A DNA stretch of 64,000 nucleotides from Phaeacidiphilus oryzae TH49 (GTDB taxonomy: Bacteria > Actinomycetota > Actinomycetes > Streptomycetales > Streptomycetaceae). The DNA is taken from NCBI RefSeq assembly GCF_000744815.1, contig NZ_JQMQ01000005.1, positions 6,529,801 through 6,593,800 on the forward strand, written 5' to 3'. Shown piece after piece: positions 35,736-44,833 of this stretch. The position numbers and the translations under genes are program-made. Numbering within the stretch: position 1 is the stretch's first letter; the number at the start of each line of letters is the position of its first letter. The notes below the pieces were generated by a model. It had not been told where the DNA came from and ran no database searches. It was given only the letters and a program-made list of their open reading frames with translations.

Positions 35736-38063
35736 TTACTCGGTATGAGACGCAGGCCACTCTGGCGCGGAAATTAGGACCAGTCCAATACTGATTCGGC
35801 CTACCGGTGATACCTCATTCGTCATAATCGCCGCCATGGTCCCGGTCGTCCCGCCTACTCGTAGTCGGCCGGGGTGGGCAGCGCCTTCTCGGCGACCCGG
35901 AGCACCGCCCGCAGCGCGGCCGAGGAGTTGTCCGAGCGCCAGGCCAGGGCGATCGGCAGGACCGGCACGTCCCCGCGCAGCGCGCGGTAGGCGACCTGCT
36001 CCATCCGGATCGTCCGGGCCGAGTCGACCACGATCGCGATGCCGACCCCGGCGCCGACCAGGGTCAGCAGGTTGTACGCGTCCGGCGCCTCCTGGATCAC
36101 GGTGGGGCGGATGCCCGCGTTGAGGAACATCTGCACGCTGGCGTCCCGCACCGCCGAGCCGCGCTGCGGCGGAAAGGAGACGAAGCGCTCGCCGGCCAGC
36201 TCGGCCACCCCGATCTCCGCCCGCTCGGCCAGCGGATGGGTGTCCGGCAGCGCCGCCACAAGACGCTCGGCCCGCACCACCCGGGTGGAGAGCCCGGGCG
36301 CCACCGGCAGCGCGACGAAGCCCAGGTCCAGCGAGCCGTCCGCGATCCGCGCCTCCGCCTCCCCGGCGAAGGTCTGGCCGCGCAGCACGAACTCGATCCC
36401 GGGCAGCTCCGAGGTGACCGCCCTGGTGAGCCGGGGGAGGACGGCGTAGCTGCTGGCCCCCGCGAAGCCGATGCTGACCCGTCCCACCTCGCCCGCCGAC
36501 GCGGCCCGTACCGCGCGCTGGGCGGCGGAGGCCTCGGCGAGCACCCGGCGGGCTGGGGCGAGCAGCGCCTCGCCGGCCGCGGTCAGCCGCACCGAGCGGG
36601 TGCTGCGCTCGAAGAGGGAGGCGCCGAGATCCCGCTCCAGCAGCCGGATCTGCTGGCTGAGCGGCGGCTGGGCCATGTGCAGCCGGGCCGCGGCCCGCCC
36701 GAAGTGGAGCTCTTCGGCGACGGCGACGAAGGCGGTGAGATGACGGAGTTCCACCCGCACAACCTACGGGGAGCGCAGAACGCCACCCGCACAACCTACG
36801 GGGAGCGCAGAACGCGGAGCGCGCGCGGGGGAGTGCGGGGCCGGCGCCGGGGGCGGCGGGCAGGGTCAGCGGCCCGCAGCCGGGGGTGAGGGAGCCCAGC
36901 ACGGCGGCCCGGCGGGCGCCCGTGCAGGAGGGTACGGAGGCGGGCAGCCCGTGCACGGTGAGGAAGCCCAGCACGGCGAAGGCCAGCGCCTCCTTGGCCG
37001 TGCCGTCCACCCCCAGCTCGGCGCTGGGGGCGATGCGCAGCTCCGGGGCCTCCTCGGCGAGCATCCGCATCAGCGTCGGATTGCGGGCGCCGCCGCCGGA
37101 GGCGAAGAGCTCGCCGACGCCGTGGGCGCGGCAGGCCTCGGCGACGGTCACCGCGGTGAGGCGGGTGAGGGTGGCCAGCACGTCGTCCTGGTCCGGGACC
37201 GGCTCTGCGGCCAGCGCGGTCCGCAGATAGGGGAGGTGGAAGTGCTCCTTGCCGGTGGACTTGGGGGCGGGGCGGCGGTAGTAGGGGTCGGCGAGGAGCC
37301 GGGCGAGGAGGCCGGGGTGGACCCGCCCGGCCGCGGCGCCGCGGCCGTCCTCGTCGAAGTCCCGTGCGCCGCCGCTGAACTCGCGCACGGCGGCGTCGAT
37401 CAGGGCGTTCGCCGGGCCGGTGTCGAAGGCCAGCGGGGCGGCGTCCGGATCGGCGGGCACCACGGTGATGTTGGCGATGCCGCCGAGGTTGAGCGCGGCC
37501 CGGACGCCCGGGCCGGGGGCGTGCCGGTCGCCGTGGCCGTCGCCGGGGCCGTCGCCGTGCCGGTCGCCGTGCCCGTCGCCGGCCTCGTGCCCGCGCAGCA
37601 GCAGGGTGTCGAAGAGGCCGACCAGCGGGGCGCCCTGGCCGCCCGCCGCCACGTCCCGGCTGCGCAGGTCGGAGACGACCGGGAGCCCGGTCGCCTCGGC
37701 GATCCAGGCGGGCTGCCCGAGTTGGAGGGTGCCGCGCACCCGTCCGTCCTCCACCCAGTGGTGGACCGTCTGCCCGTGCGAGACCACCAGGTCGGCGGCG
37801 CCCGAGCAGAGCTCCTCGACGGCGCGGACGGCCGCGGCGGCGAAGACCTGGCCGAGCTCGGTGTCCAGTCGGCAGACCGCCTCCACGGTGGTCGCGGCCG
37901 GCGGCAGCACGGCGGCGATCCGGCGACGGACCCCGGCGTCCAGCGGAAGGGTCAGCGCGCCCAGCGGGCGCAGCAGCAACTCGCCGTCCTCCAGGGCGAG
38001 TTCGGCCGCGGCGGCCTCCACCGCGTCGTAGGAGGTGCCGGACATCAGGCCGATCACCCGCAT
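35736..38063 (-). CDS. anmK: Anhydro-N-acetylmuramic acid kinase (AnmK) with lost stop codon
   Basis: Peptidoglycan-recycling kinase that hydrolyses and phosphorylates 1,6-anhydroMurNAc. The recognisable part (about 36860-38063, near 400 residues) has MRVIGLMSGTSYDAVE (phosphate loop), LVVSHGQTVHHW, LNLGGIANITV, FDTGPANALIDA and FASGGGARNPTLM. A Gly/His/Asp-rich repeat insertion sits at about residues 160-185. After GSLTPGCGPLTLPAAPG the frame has no stop and continues to 35736, across the 32-bp duplication and the whole LysR gene. One missing base near 36815-36880 would give a stop at 36796. ATG 38063 is preferred; GTG 38069 is an alternative. Confidence 0.8.
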   Translation of the reverse strand: MRVIGLMSGTSYDAVEAAAAELALEDGELLLRPLGALTLPLDAGVRRRIAAVLPPAATTVEAVCRLDTELGQVFAAAAVRAVEELCSGAADLVVSHGQTVHHWVEDGRVRGTLQLGQPAWIAEATGLPVVSDLRSRDVAAGGQGAPLVGLFDTLLLRGHEAGDGHGDRHGDGPGDGHGDRHAPGPGVRAALNLGGIANITVVPADPDAAPLAFDTGPANALIDAAVREFSGGARDFDEDGRGAAAGRVHPGLLARLLADPYYRRPAPKSTGKEHFHLPYLRTALAAEPVPDQDDVLATLTRLTAVTVAEACRAHGVGELFASGGGARNPTLMRMLAEEAPELRIAPSAELGVDGTAKEALAFAVLGFLTVHGLPASVPSCTGARRAAVLGSLTPGCGPLTLPAAPGAGPALPRARSAFCAPRRLCGWRSALPVGCAGGTPSSHRLRRRRRRAPLRAGRGPAAHGPAAAQPADPAAGAGSRRLPLRAQHPLGAADRGRRGAARPSPPGARRGLRRPARGTGRVGGRGGTGQHRLRGGQQLRRPPPAHQGGHLGAARDRVRAARPDLRRGGGGADRGRLAGPGLRRAAGGARALHPGGAGRASCGGAAGHPSAGRAGGDRGGRAGRRALRLLSAAARLGGAGRQRADVPQRGHPPHRDPGGAGRVQPADPGRRRGRHRDRGRLGPDDPDGAGRLPRAARGRAGPADRPGLALGQLLGRAAGGAPGRREGAAHPGRLRVGGTTGTMAAIMTNEVSPVGRISIGLVLISAPEWPASHTE
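35774..35789. promoter_or_regulatory. Imperfect palindrome upstream of the dehydrogenase operon
   Basis: TTAGGAC-CA-GTCCAAT lies 47-62 bp upstream of the AidB-like start, between it and the LysR gene. It is a possible operator; arms match at GGAC/GTCC with flanking near matches. Confidence 0.3.
35855..36760 (-). CDS. LysR family transcriptional regulator
   Basis: A 301-residue LysR regulator. The N-terminal helix-turn-helix reads FVAVAEELHFGRAAARLHMAQPPLSQQIRLLE, followed by the effector-binding domain (VSIGFAGASSYAVLPRL, LDLGFVALPV, GVGIAIVVDS). It lies upstream of and in line with the AidB/CaiB/GCDH genes, separated by 127 bp, and is their likely regulator. Start GTG 36760 lies inside the first copy of a 32-bp tandem duplication, so the second copy carries an identical GTG and leader in another frame. 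Confidence 0.9.
   Translation of the reverse strand: MRVELRHLTAFVAVAEELHFGRAAARLHMAQPPLSQQIRLLERDLGASLFERSTRSVRLTAAGEALLAPARRVLAEASAAQRAVRAASAGEVGRVSIGFAGASSYAVLPRLTRAVTSELPGIEFVLRGQTFAGEAEARIADGSLDLGFVALPVAPGLSTRVVRAERLVAALPDTHPLAERAEIGVAELAGERFVSFPPQRGSAVRDASVQMFLNAGIRPTVIQEAPDAYNLLTLVGAGVGIAIVVDSARTIRMEQVAYRALRGDVPVLPIALAWRSDNSSAALRAVLRVAEKALPTPADYE
36751..36814. repeat. Perfect 32-bp tandem duplication at the LysR start / anmK 3' end
   Basis: Bases 36751-36782 and 36783-36814 are identical. The unit contains the LysR GTG start codon and, on the minus strand, a TAG in one frame. The duplication (32 bases, not a multiple of 3) alters the frame of anything read through it. Confidence 0.95.
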
Positions 38064-38065
38064 GG

Positions 38066-39699
38066 TCACTCGCCCGCCCCGGCCCCGGCGGCGCCGGACC
38101 CGGCGGGCCCGGCCTGCGTCGCGGGCCCGGCCTGAGTCCCGCCGTCGGCCTGCGCGCCCCCGCTCCGGCGACGGCCGCGGCCCCCTCCCGTTCCCGCCCC
38201 CGCTCGGCCGGTCGTCGATGGCAGAGGCTGGCCGACCCGCCCACCAGCAGGGTGATCAGCACCCCGATCGGCACCAGCCACTGCGCCGCGATCCCGGCCG
38301 GCGCGGTGACGCCCGCCGTGGTGGCGTCCACCTTCACATACCGGACGATGTAGGTCATCGCCGCCACCGTCGCCAGGAAGGCGATGATCGCGTCCAGCTG
38401 GGTGGCCCGGCGCACCAGCCGCCCCAGCAGGAAGGCGCCGAGCAGCGCGCCGTAGCTGTAGCCGGTGATGGTCAGCGCGGTCAGGTAGACGTTGCCGGTG
38501 CTGGAGCTGAAGCCGCAGGCGAAGACCGCCATCAGCGCCGCCCACAGCAGCGTGGTCCACCGCCCCAGCCGCAGCATCGCCGCCTCGGAGGGCCGGTAGC
38601 GGGTCAGGCCGTGGACGATGTCGGAGACCGAGGAGTTCGCCATCGAGTTGAGCGCCGAGGAGAGCGAGCCCATCGCGGCCCCCAGGATGCCCGCCACCAG
38701 CAGCCCGGAGATCCCGATCGGCAGCCCGTGGAGGATGAAGCTCGGGTAGAGGTCGTCGGAGCTCTTCAGCCCCAGCTGCTGGAAGGTCCTCCCCCCGTGG
38801 TACGCCCACAGCAGCGCCCCCACCAGGGAGAACGCCGCGAACTGCACGGCGACGAAGATTCCCGAGCCGATCATCGCCTTCTGACCGTCCCTCAGGGTGC
38901 GGCAGGCCAGCACCCGCTGGACGATCAGCTGGTCGGAACCGTGGCTGGCCATGGCGAAGACCGCGCCGCCGAGGATTGCCGTCGGCAGGGCGAAGGAGCT
39001 GGTCAGCACGTGGGCGGCGGAGAAGTCGGTGTCGAAGACCCGGAAGTTCCCGGCGTGCAGCGCGGAGGCGAAGCCGTGCCCGCCGACATGCCCGCCGAGG
39101 ACGCCGATCGCCAGCAGCGCCCCGCCCGCGTACAGGCCCATCTGGATCACGTCGGTCCAGATCACCGCCTTGATGCCGCCGAGGTAGGTGTAGCCGACGG
39201 TGATCACGGTCAGCACGATGATGATCAGCTTGTAGCCGATGTGCAGGCCGAACTCGTCCAGCAGCAGCTTGATCGGGATCGCCGAGGCGAAGAGCCGGAC
39301 GCCCTCGGCGAGCAGCCGGGTGAAGACGAAGGCGATCGAGGCGATCCCCTGCAGCCGCGGCCCGAACCGCTCCGCCAGGTACTGGTAGGCGCTGACGAAG
39401 TCGCCCCGCTTGTAGAGCGGGATCAGCACGGTCGCCACCACGACCCGCCCGATGACGTAGCCCAGTGCCAGCTCGACGTTGCCGAAGGCCTGGCCGCCGG
39501 CGGCCCCGCCGGGGATGCTGATCACGGTCAGCACGCTGGTCTCGGTCGCCACCACCGAGAAGCACACCGTCCACCACGGCATCCGCCGCTCGCCGACGAA
39601 GTAGTCGGCGGCGGACTTCTGGCGCCCCGAGAGACGCAGCCCGACCCAGGCGACGACGACGAGGTACACCACGATCACGACCAGGTCGACGCCGCGCAC
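38066..39699 (-). CDS. Sodium:solute symporter (SSS family), apparent frameshift in the C-terminal tail
   Basis: Inner-membrane Na+/solute cotransporter with about 13 hydrophobic helices. Family marks are VVATETSVLTVISIPG near the N-terminus, GYTYLGGIKAVIWTD, and LGAAMGSLSSALNSMANS with the conserved Ser-rich Na+ site. GTG 39699 follows GGGGAG. All helices are in one frame, which then runs on without a stop to 36796. A shift of one base at about 38130-38225 leads to TGA 38066-38068, overlapping the GTG before anmK. With anmK downstream it may import anhydro-muropeptide sugars; this is inference. Confidence 0.82.
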
Positions 39700-39896
39700 A
39701 GACTCACTCCCCGAAGACGGATCCGCACCTGGCACGGACATCCAGGGCCGCGCCGAGTGCCTCAACGTACGGGAACCGATCGCCTCCGAACAAGGCCCCG
39801 CCGACGGCCTCGCGCCGCAGCCCGCGGGGCCGGGAGCGCGCGTCCGCCGCGTGGCGGAATTGGCCGATTGTCAGTGCCGTCCGGTTGCATAGGGGC

Positions 39897-42088
39897 ATGG
39901 ACGATCAGCAGCCCAGCCCGCCCCCGCGGTCCCGCGAGCAGCTCCGCGAAGAGGCCGACGCGATCCTCGCCGAGCTCGTCGGCGATCCCGGCGGCTCCGC
40001 GCGCCTGCGGGACGACCAGTGGCGGGCGGTCGCCGCCCTGGTCGACGAGCGCCGCCGGGCGCTGGTCGTGCAGCGCACCGGCTGGGGCAAGTCGGCGGTG
40101 TACTTCGTCGCCACCGCGCTGCTGCGCCGGCGCGGCGCCGGGCCGACGGTGATCGTCTCGCCGCTGCTGGCCCTGATGCGCAACCAGGTCGAGGCGGCGG
40201 CCCGGGCCGGCATCCGGGCCCGCACGATCAACTCGGCCAACCCGGAGGACTGGGCGGCCGTCTACGCGGAGATCGAGCGCGGCGAGACGGACGTCCTGCT
40301 GGTCAGCCCCGAGCGGCTGAACTCCGTCGACTTCCGCGACCAGGTGCTGCCCAAGCTGGCCGCCACCACCGGGCTGCTGGTCGTCGACGAGGCGCACTGC
40401 ATCTCCGACTGGGGCCATGACTTCCGGCCGGACTACCGCCGGCTGCGCACCATGCTCGCCGAGCTGCCGGAGGGCGTCCCCGTGCTGGCCACCACGGCCA
40501 CCGCGAACGCCCGGGTCACCGCGGACGTCGCCGAGCAGCTGGGCACCGGCGGCGAGGACGCCCTCGTCCTGCGCGGGCCGCTGCACCGGGACAGCCTCCG
40601 CCTGGGGGTGCTCGAACTCCCGGACGCCGCCCACCGGTTGGCCTGGCTGGGGGAGCGGCTGGGCGAGCTGCCCGGCTCCGGCATCGTCTACACCCTCACC
40701 GTCGCCGCCGCCGAGGAGGTCGCCGGCTACCTCCGCGGGCGCGGATACCCCGTCTCCTCGTACACCGGCAGGACCGAGAACGCCGACCGCCTGCAGGCCG
40801 AGGAGGATCTCCTCGCCAACCGGGTCAAGGCGCTGGTCGCCACCTCCGCCCTCGGCATGGGGTTCGACAAGCCGGACCTGGGCTTCGTCGTCCACCTCGG
40901 CTCGCCATCCTCGCCGATCGCGTACTACCAGCAGGTCGGCCGGGCCGGCCGCGGGGTGGACCACGCCGACGTCCTCCTCCTCCCCGGCCGGGAGGACAAG
41001 GCGATCTGGGACTACTTCGCCTCGGTCGGCTTCCCGCCCGAGGAGCAGGTGCGGCGGACGCTCTCGGTGCTCGAGGAGGCCGGCCGCCCGCTGTCGGTCC
41101 CCGCCCTGGAGACCCGGGTCGAGCTGCGCCGCTCGCGGCTGGAGACCATGCTCAAGGTGCTGGACGTGGACGGCGCGGTCAAACGGGTCAAGGGCGGCTG
41201 GACCGCCACCGGTCAGCGGTGGGAGTACGACGCCGAGCGGTACGCCTGGGTGGCCCGCCAGCGCGAGGCCGAGCAGCAGGCCATGCGGGACTACGTGGCG
41301 ACCGCCGGCTGCCGGATGGAGTTCCTCCAGCGCCAGCTGGACGACGAGCAGGCGGCGCCGTGCGGGCGCTGCGACAACTGCGCCGGGCCGTGGTTCGACC
41401 CGGCCGTCTCCCCGGAGTCGCTGGCCGGCGCGGCCGGCGAGCTGGAGCGCCCGGGGGTGGAGGTCGAGCCGCGGCGGATGTGGCCCTCGGGGATGGCCGC
41501 GGTCGGCGTCGACCTCAAGGGCCGCATCCCGGCGGGGGAGCAGGCCGAGACCGGCCGCGCCCTCGGGCGGCTCTCCGACATCGGCTGGGGCAACCGGCTC
41601 CGCCCGCTGCTCTCCGAGCAGGCCGCGGACGGGCCGGTCCCGGAGGACGTGCTGAACGCCGTGGTCACGGTCGTCGCCGACTGGGCGCGCTCGCCCGGCG
41701 GCTGGGCCGGCGGGGCCCCGAGGCGACCGCCAGGCCGGTCGGCGTGGTCGCGATGCCGTCCCGCAACCGGCCGCAGCTGGTCTCCTCCTTCGCGGCCGGA
41801 CTGGCCGGGGTCGGCCGGCTGCCCCTCCTCGGCAGCCTCGCCCACACCCCGCAGGCCCTCGAACTCCCGCCGCCGCACCGCAGCAACTCCGCGCAGCGCC
41901 TCCGCGCCCTGGCCGCCTCCTTCGCCGTCCCCGACGACCTCGCCGAGGCGCTGGCCGAAACCCCCGGCCCCGTCCTCCTCGTCGACGACTACACCGAGAC
42001 CGGCTGGACCCTCGCCGTGGCCACCCGCCTCCTCCGCGGCGCGGGCGCGGACCGGGTACTCCCACTGGTGCTCGCCATCGCCGGCTAG
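39897..42088 (+). CDS. recQ: RecQ-like DNA helicase fused to a phosphoribosyltransferase-like domain, with one frameshift
   Basis: ATP-dependent 3'-5' DNA helicase. Residues 1-510 are one frame: Walker A RTGWGKSAVYF (near 60), DEAHCISDWGHDFRPDYRRL (near 164), helicase C-terminal motifs YYQQVGRAGRG, and a zinc site CGRCDNC (near 489). After SPGGWAGG the frame loses sense. One base restored in the G-run at 41712-41715 joins it to GPEATARPVGVVAMPSRNRP and a PRTase-like domain with VLLVDDYTETGWTLAVA, ending at TAG 42088. ATG 39897 has AGGGG upstream. Uncorrected, the helicase frame runs on to 44048 as nonsense. Confidence 0.85.
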
Positions 42089-42095
42089 CGCGGTG

Positions 42096-42323
42096 GGCGG
42101 CGACGGTGGTGGGGTTGCAACCGGGTCTCCGCGGCGGTCTGCGGCGCCGTTCGGGGTTGGGCGTGCGGTTCCTCGCGCCCCCTGGGGGGCTTGTCTGGGT
42201 GGTTGGCTGCGGTTCGCGGGTTGTGGCGGCGGAGCCGCGCATGGGGGGCGCGGGGAACTGCGCGGCCCGCTATCCGCGGAGCGTGGGGCGGCGACGGTGG
42301 TGGGGCTGCAACCGGGTCTCCGC
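42096..42323. repeat. Intergenic direct and inverted repeats between recQ and the alcohol dehydrogenase
   Basis: A 37-bp direct repeat (42096-42132 and 42287-42323, one mismatch) flanks a near-perfect inverted repeat (about 42165-42183 with 42244-42262). The inverted repeat resembles the GGGGCGCGGGGAACTGCGC elements common in streptomycete intergenic regions. It lies between convergent genes and may act as terminator. Confidence 0.75.
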
Positions 42324-42350
42324 AGCCGTTCGCGGCCGGGCGCGCAGCCG

Positions 42351-43400
42351 CTAGCGCTGGGGTTCGATCACGGTGACGCCCGCGCCCCGCGCGCCGCTCA
42401 TCGCGGCCAGCGCCGCCGGCGCCCCCGCCAGCGGGATGGTCGAGGTGACCAGGCGGTCCGGGCGGACCACGCCGGCGCGGACCAGTTCCAGCAGCGGCGG
42501 GTAGGCGTGCGCGGCCATCCCGTGGCTGCCGAGGAGTTCGAGTTCGAACGCGATCACCCGGCTCATCGGCACGACCGCGTCCTCCGGCAGCAGCCCCACC
42601 TGGACGTGGCGCCCTCGGCGGCGCAGCGAGCGAACCGAGGCCGCGCAGGTGGCCGGCGAGCCCAGGGCGTCGAGGGAGAGATGCGCCCCGCCACCGGTGA
42701 CCTCCCGTACCGCCTCGGCCGTCCGGGCCGTCCCGGCCGTCTCGGCGGCCTCCGCCCGGACCCACTCCGCCGCGCCCAACTCCCGTGCCAGCTCCAGCGC
42801 CTGCGGCGAGACGTCGACCGCGACGACACGCGCCCCCGCCGCCGCGGCGATCATCACCGCGGAGAGGCCCACGCCCCCGCACCCGAACACCGCCACCCAC
42901 TCGCCGGCCGCCGCCCGCCCCTGCGCGGTGACCGCCCGGTACGCCGTCGCGAACCGGCAGCCGAGCGAGGCCGCCGTGCCGAACGAGAGCTCCTCCGGCA
43001 CGGCGACCAGATTGACGTCGGCGTGGTCCAGGGCCACGTACTCGGTGAAGGATCCCCACTGGGTGAAGCCGGGCTGCGTCTGCCGCTCGCAGACCTGCTG
43101 CTCCCCGGCCGCGCACGCCGCGCAGCTCCCGCAGGCGCAGACGAACGGCACGGTGACCCGGTCGCCGACCCGCCAGCGGGTCACCCGCGCGCCCACCGCC
43201 GCGACGACACCGGCGAGTTCGTGCCCCGGCACATGCGGGAGCCGGACGTCCGGGTCGTGCCCCAGCCAGCCGTGCCAGTCGCTGCGGCACAGTCCGGTCG
43301 CCTCGACCCGCACCACCACGCCGTGCGGCGCCGGCTCGGGATCCGGCACCTCGCGCAGCCCGGCGGGCTCCCCGTACTCCTCGAACACCACTGCCCGCAT
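42351..43400 (-). CDS. Zinc-dependent alcohol dehydrogenase (MDR family)
   Basis: A 349-residue medium-chain dehydrogenase. Catalytic zinc ligands are in [11 protein letters not shown] (Cys) and [10 protein letters not shown] (His-Glu). The structural zinc Cys cluster is [17 protein letters not shown], and the NAD(P) fold is [18 protein letters not shown] 43400 follows GGCAGGGCGG. Substrate is unknown. It is divergent from the GH76 gene with a 235-bp spacer. Confidence 0.93.
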   Translation of the reverse strand: MRAVVFEEYGEPAGLREVPDPEPAPHGVVVRVEATGLCRSDWHGWLGHDPDVRLPHVPGHELAGVVAAVGARVTRWRVGDRVTVPFVCACGSCAACAAGEQQVCERQTQPGFTQWGSFTEYVALDHADVNLVAVPEELSFGTAASLGCRFATAYRAVTAQGRAAAGEWVAVFGCGGVGLSAVMIAAAAGARVVAVDVSPQALELARELGAAEWVRAEAAETAGTARTAEAVREVTGGGAHLSLDALGSPATCAASVRSLRRRGRHVQVGLLPEDAVVPMSRVIAFELELLGSHGMAAHAYPPLLELVRAGVVRPDRLVTSTIPLAGAPAALAAMSGARGAGVTVIEPQR

Positions 43401-43548
43401 CCGCCCTGCCCCGCCGTTCCGCCGTTGCGCTGCCGCGCTGTTCCGCCGTCGCACCCCCGCGCCGCGCCGTCGTCGGCGGACGCCGTTCCGGCCGGAACGC
43501 TAGCAGTGGGACGCGTCAACGCCCGAAGTACCCATGGTGACCGAGTTA

Positions 43549-43577
43549 TTGACTTTCTCTCACCTGGTGGTTACTCG
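43549..43577 (+). promoter_or_regulatory. Possible promoter of the GH76 gene
   Basis: TTGACT (43549-43554), 17 bases, then TACTCG (43572-43577). The -35 is good and the -10 weak. A GAAGGATTC triplication follows just before the start codon. Confidence 0.35.
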
Positions 43578-43635
43578 TTGTGTCGTACTCCTGTCCGCTC
43601 CGGTACGAAGGATTCGAAGGATTCGAAGGATGCAC

Positions 43636-44766
43636 ATGCGACTCCGCAGACTGCGCAGACTGCTGGTCCCGCTCGTCACCGCCGTGCTCGCCGTGCTGGG
43701 GCTGGGGATGTCTCCCGCCGTCGCCAGCGCCGAGACGACAACGTTGTCCAAGCCCCACCCGGCCACCTCGGCCGCCGACTACGCGCAGGCCGCCGCCACC
43801 GCTCTGCAGCGCTTCTACGACCCGTCGACCGGTCTGTGGACCGGCACCGGCTGGTGGAACGGCGCCAACGACCTCACCGCACTGCTGGACCTCGACCGGC
43901 TGTCCGGCAGCCGCGCCTACACCGCCACCGCCGCGAACACCTACGCGAAGCAGGTGAACACCGGCGACGGGCAGTTCCGCAACGAGTACCTGGACGACAC
44001 CGGCTGGTGGGGCCTCGCCTGGATCCAGGCCTACGACCTCACCGGTGACCAGCGTTACCTGGCCACCGCCCGCGCCGACGCCGACTGGATGTGGTCCTAC
44101 TGGGACGGCACCTGCGGCGGCGGCATCTACTGGTCCACCGCCAAGACCTACAAGAACGCCATCCCCAACGAGCTCTTCCTCAAGCTGGCCGCACAGCTCC
44201 ACCAGCGGATCCCGCACGACACCACCTACCTCGACAGGGCGAACCAGGAGTGGTCCTGGTTCGCCGCCAGCGGCATGATCAATTCCGGCCACCTGGTCAA
44301 TGACGGCCTGGACTCCTCGACCTGCCAGAACAACGGCGGGCAGACCTGGACCTATAACCAGGGCGTGATCCTCGGCGGACTGCTCGAACTCGACCGCGCC
44401 TCCGGCGGCACCCGCCCCGAACTCCTCACCGAGGCACGGCAGATAGCGACCGCCGCCACCACCAGCCCGCTGCTCACCCCCGGCGGCGTCCTCACCGAGC
44501 CCTGCGAGGCGAACGGCGGCGACTGCGGTGCCGACGGCCCCTCCTTCAAGGGCATCTTCGTCCGCAACCTGGGCGAGCTGAACAGTGCCCTCTCCGACCG
44601 CCCGTACTCGCCCTTCCTGGCCCGCCAGGAGGCGACCCTGGTGGCCGACGACCGCAATGCCCAGGACGACTACGGAGTCCACTGGGCCGGCCCCTTCGAC
44701 AAGGCCGACCCCGCACGCCAGCACAGTGCCCTGGACGCGCTGACCGCGGCGGCGTGGAACGCCTGA
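43636..44766 (+). CDS. Secreted GH76 family glycoside hydrolase (alpha-1,6-mannanase type)
   Basis: A 376-residue exported hydrolase. The signal peptide (RLRRLRRLLVPLVTAVLAVLG...AVASA) is followed by an (alpha/alpha)6-barrel. The catalytic Asp pair of GH76 is visible in NEYLDDTGWWGLAW, and GQTWTYNQGVILGGLLEL is conserved. GH76 enzymes cleave alpha-1,6-mannan of yeast or fungal walls. I prefer ATG 43636, spaced from GAAGGA, over ATG 43630. A convergent terminator follows. Confidence 0.92.
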   Translation: MRLRRLRRLLVPLVTAVLAVLGLGMSPAVASAETTTLSKPHPATSAADYAQAAATALQRFYDPSTGLWTGTGWWNGANDLTALLDLDRLSGSRAYTATAANTYAKQVNTGDGQFRNEYLDDTGWWGLAWIQAYDLTGDQRYLATARADADWMWSYWDGTCGGGIYWSTAKTYKNAIPNELFLKLAAQLHQRIPHDTTYLDRANQEWSWFAASGMINSGHLVNDGLDSSTCQNNGGQTWTYNQGVILGGLLELDRASGGTRPELLTEARQIATAATTSPLLTPGGVLTEPCEANGGDCGADGPSFKGIFVRNLGELNSALSDRPYSPFLARQEATLVADDRNAQDDYGVHWAGPFDKADPARQHSALDALTAAAWNA

Positions 44767-44790
44767 GCCCGACCGGCCGCCGTCTGGCGC

Positions 44791-44829
44791 CGGCGGGCCG
44801 GCTCCCTCCCCTGCGGAGCCGGCCCGCCG
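44791..44829. terminator. 15-bp perfect stem, bidirectional terminator
   Basis: Arms 44791-44805 and 44815-44829 with a 9-base loop, between the convergent GH76 and acetyltransferase genes. Confidence 0.75.
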
Positions 44830-44833
44830 CAGG

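Noticed and set aside
36751-36814. Insertion-sequence target duplication or attachment site
   Set aside because: The two copies are in direct contact with nothing between them, and there is no transposase or integrase in the window.
42106-44048. Continuation of the recQ frame for some 700 codons after 41712
   Set aside because: It crosses repeats and lies on top of the alcohol dehydrogenase and GH76 genes in wrong frames; its composition is Arg/Pro-rich nonsense. The domain signature resumes in another frame and stops at 42088.
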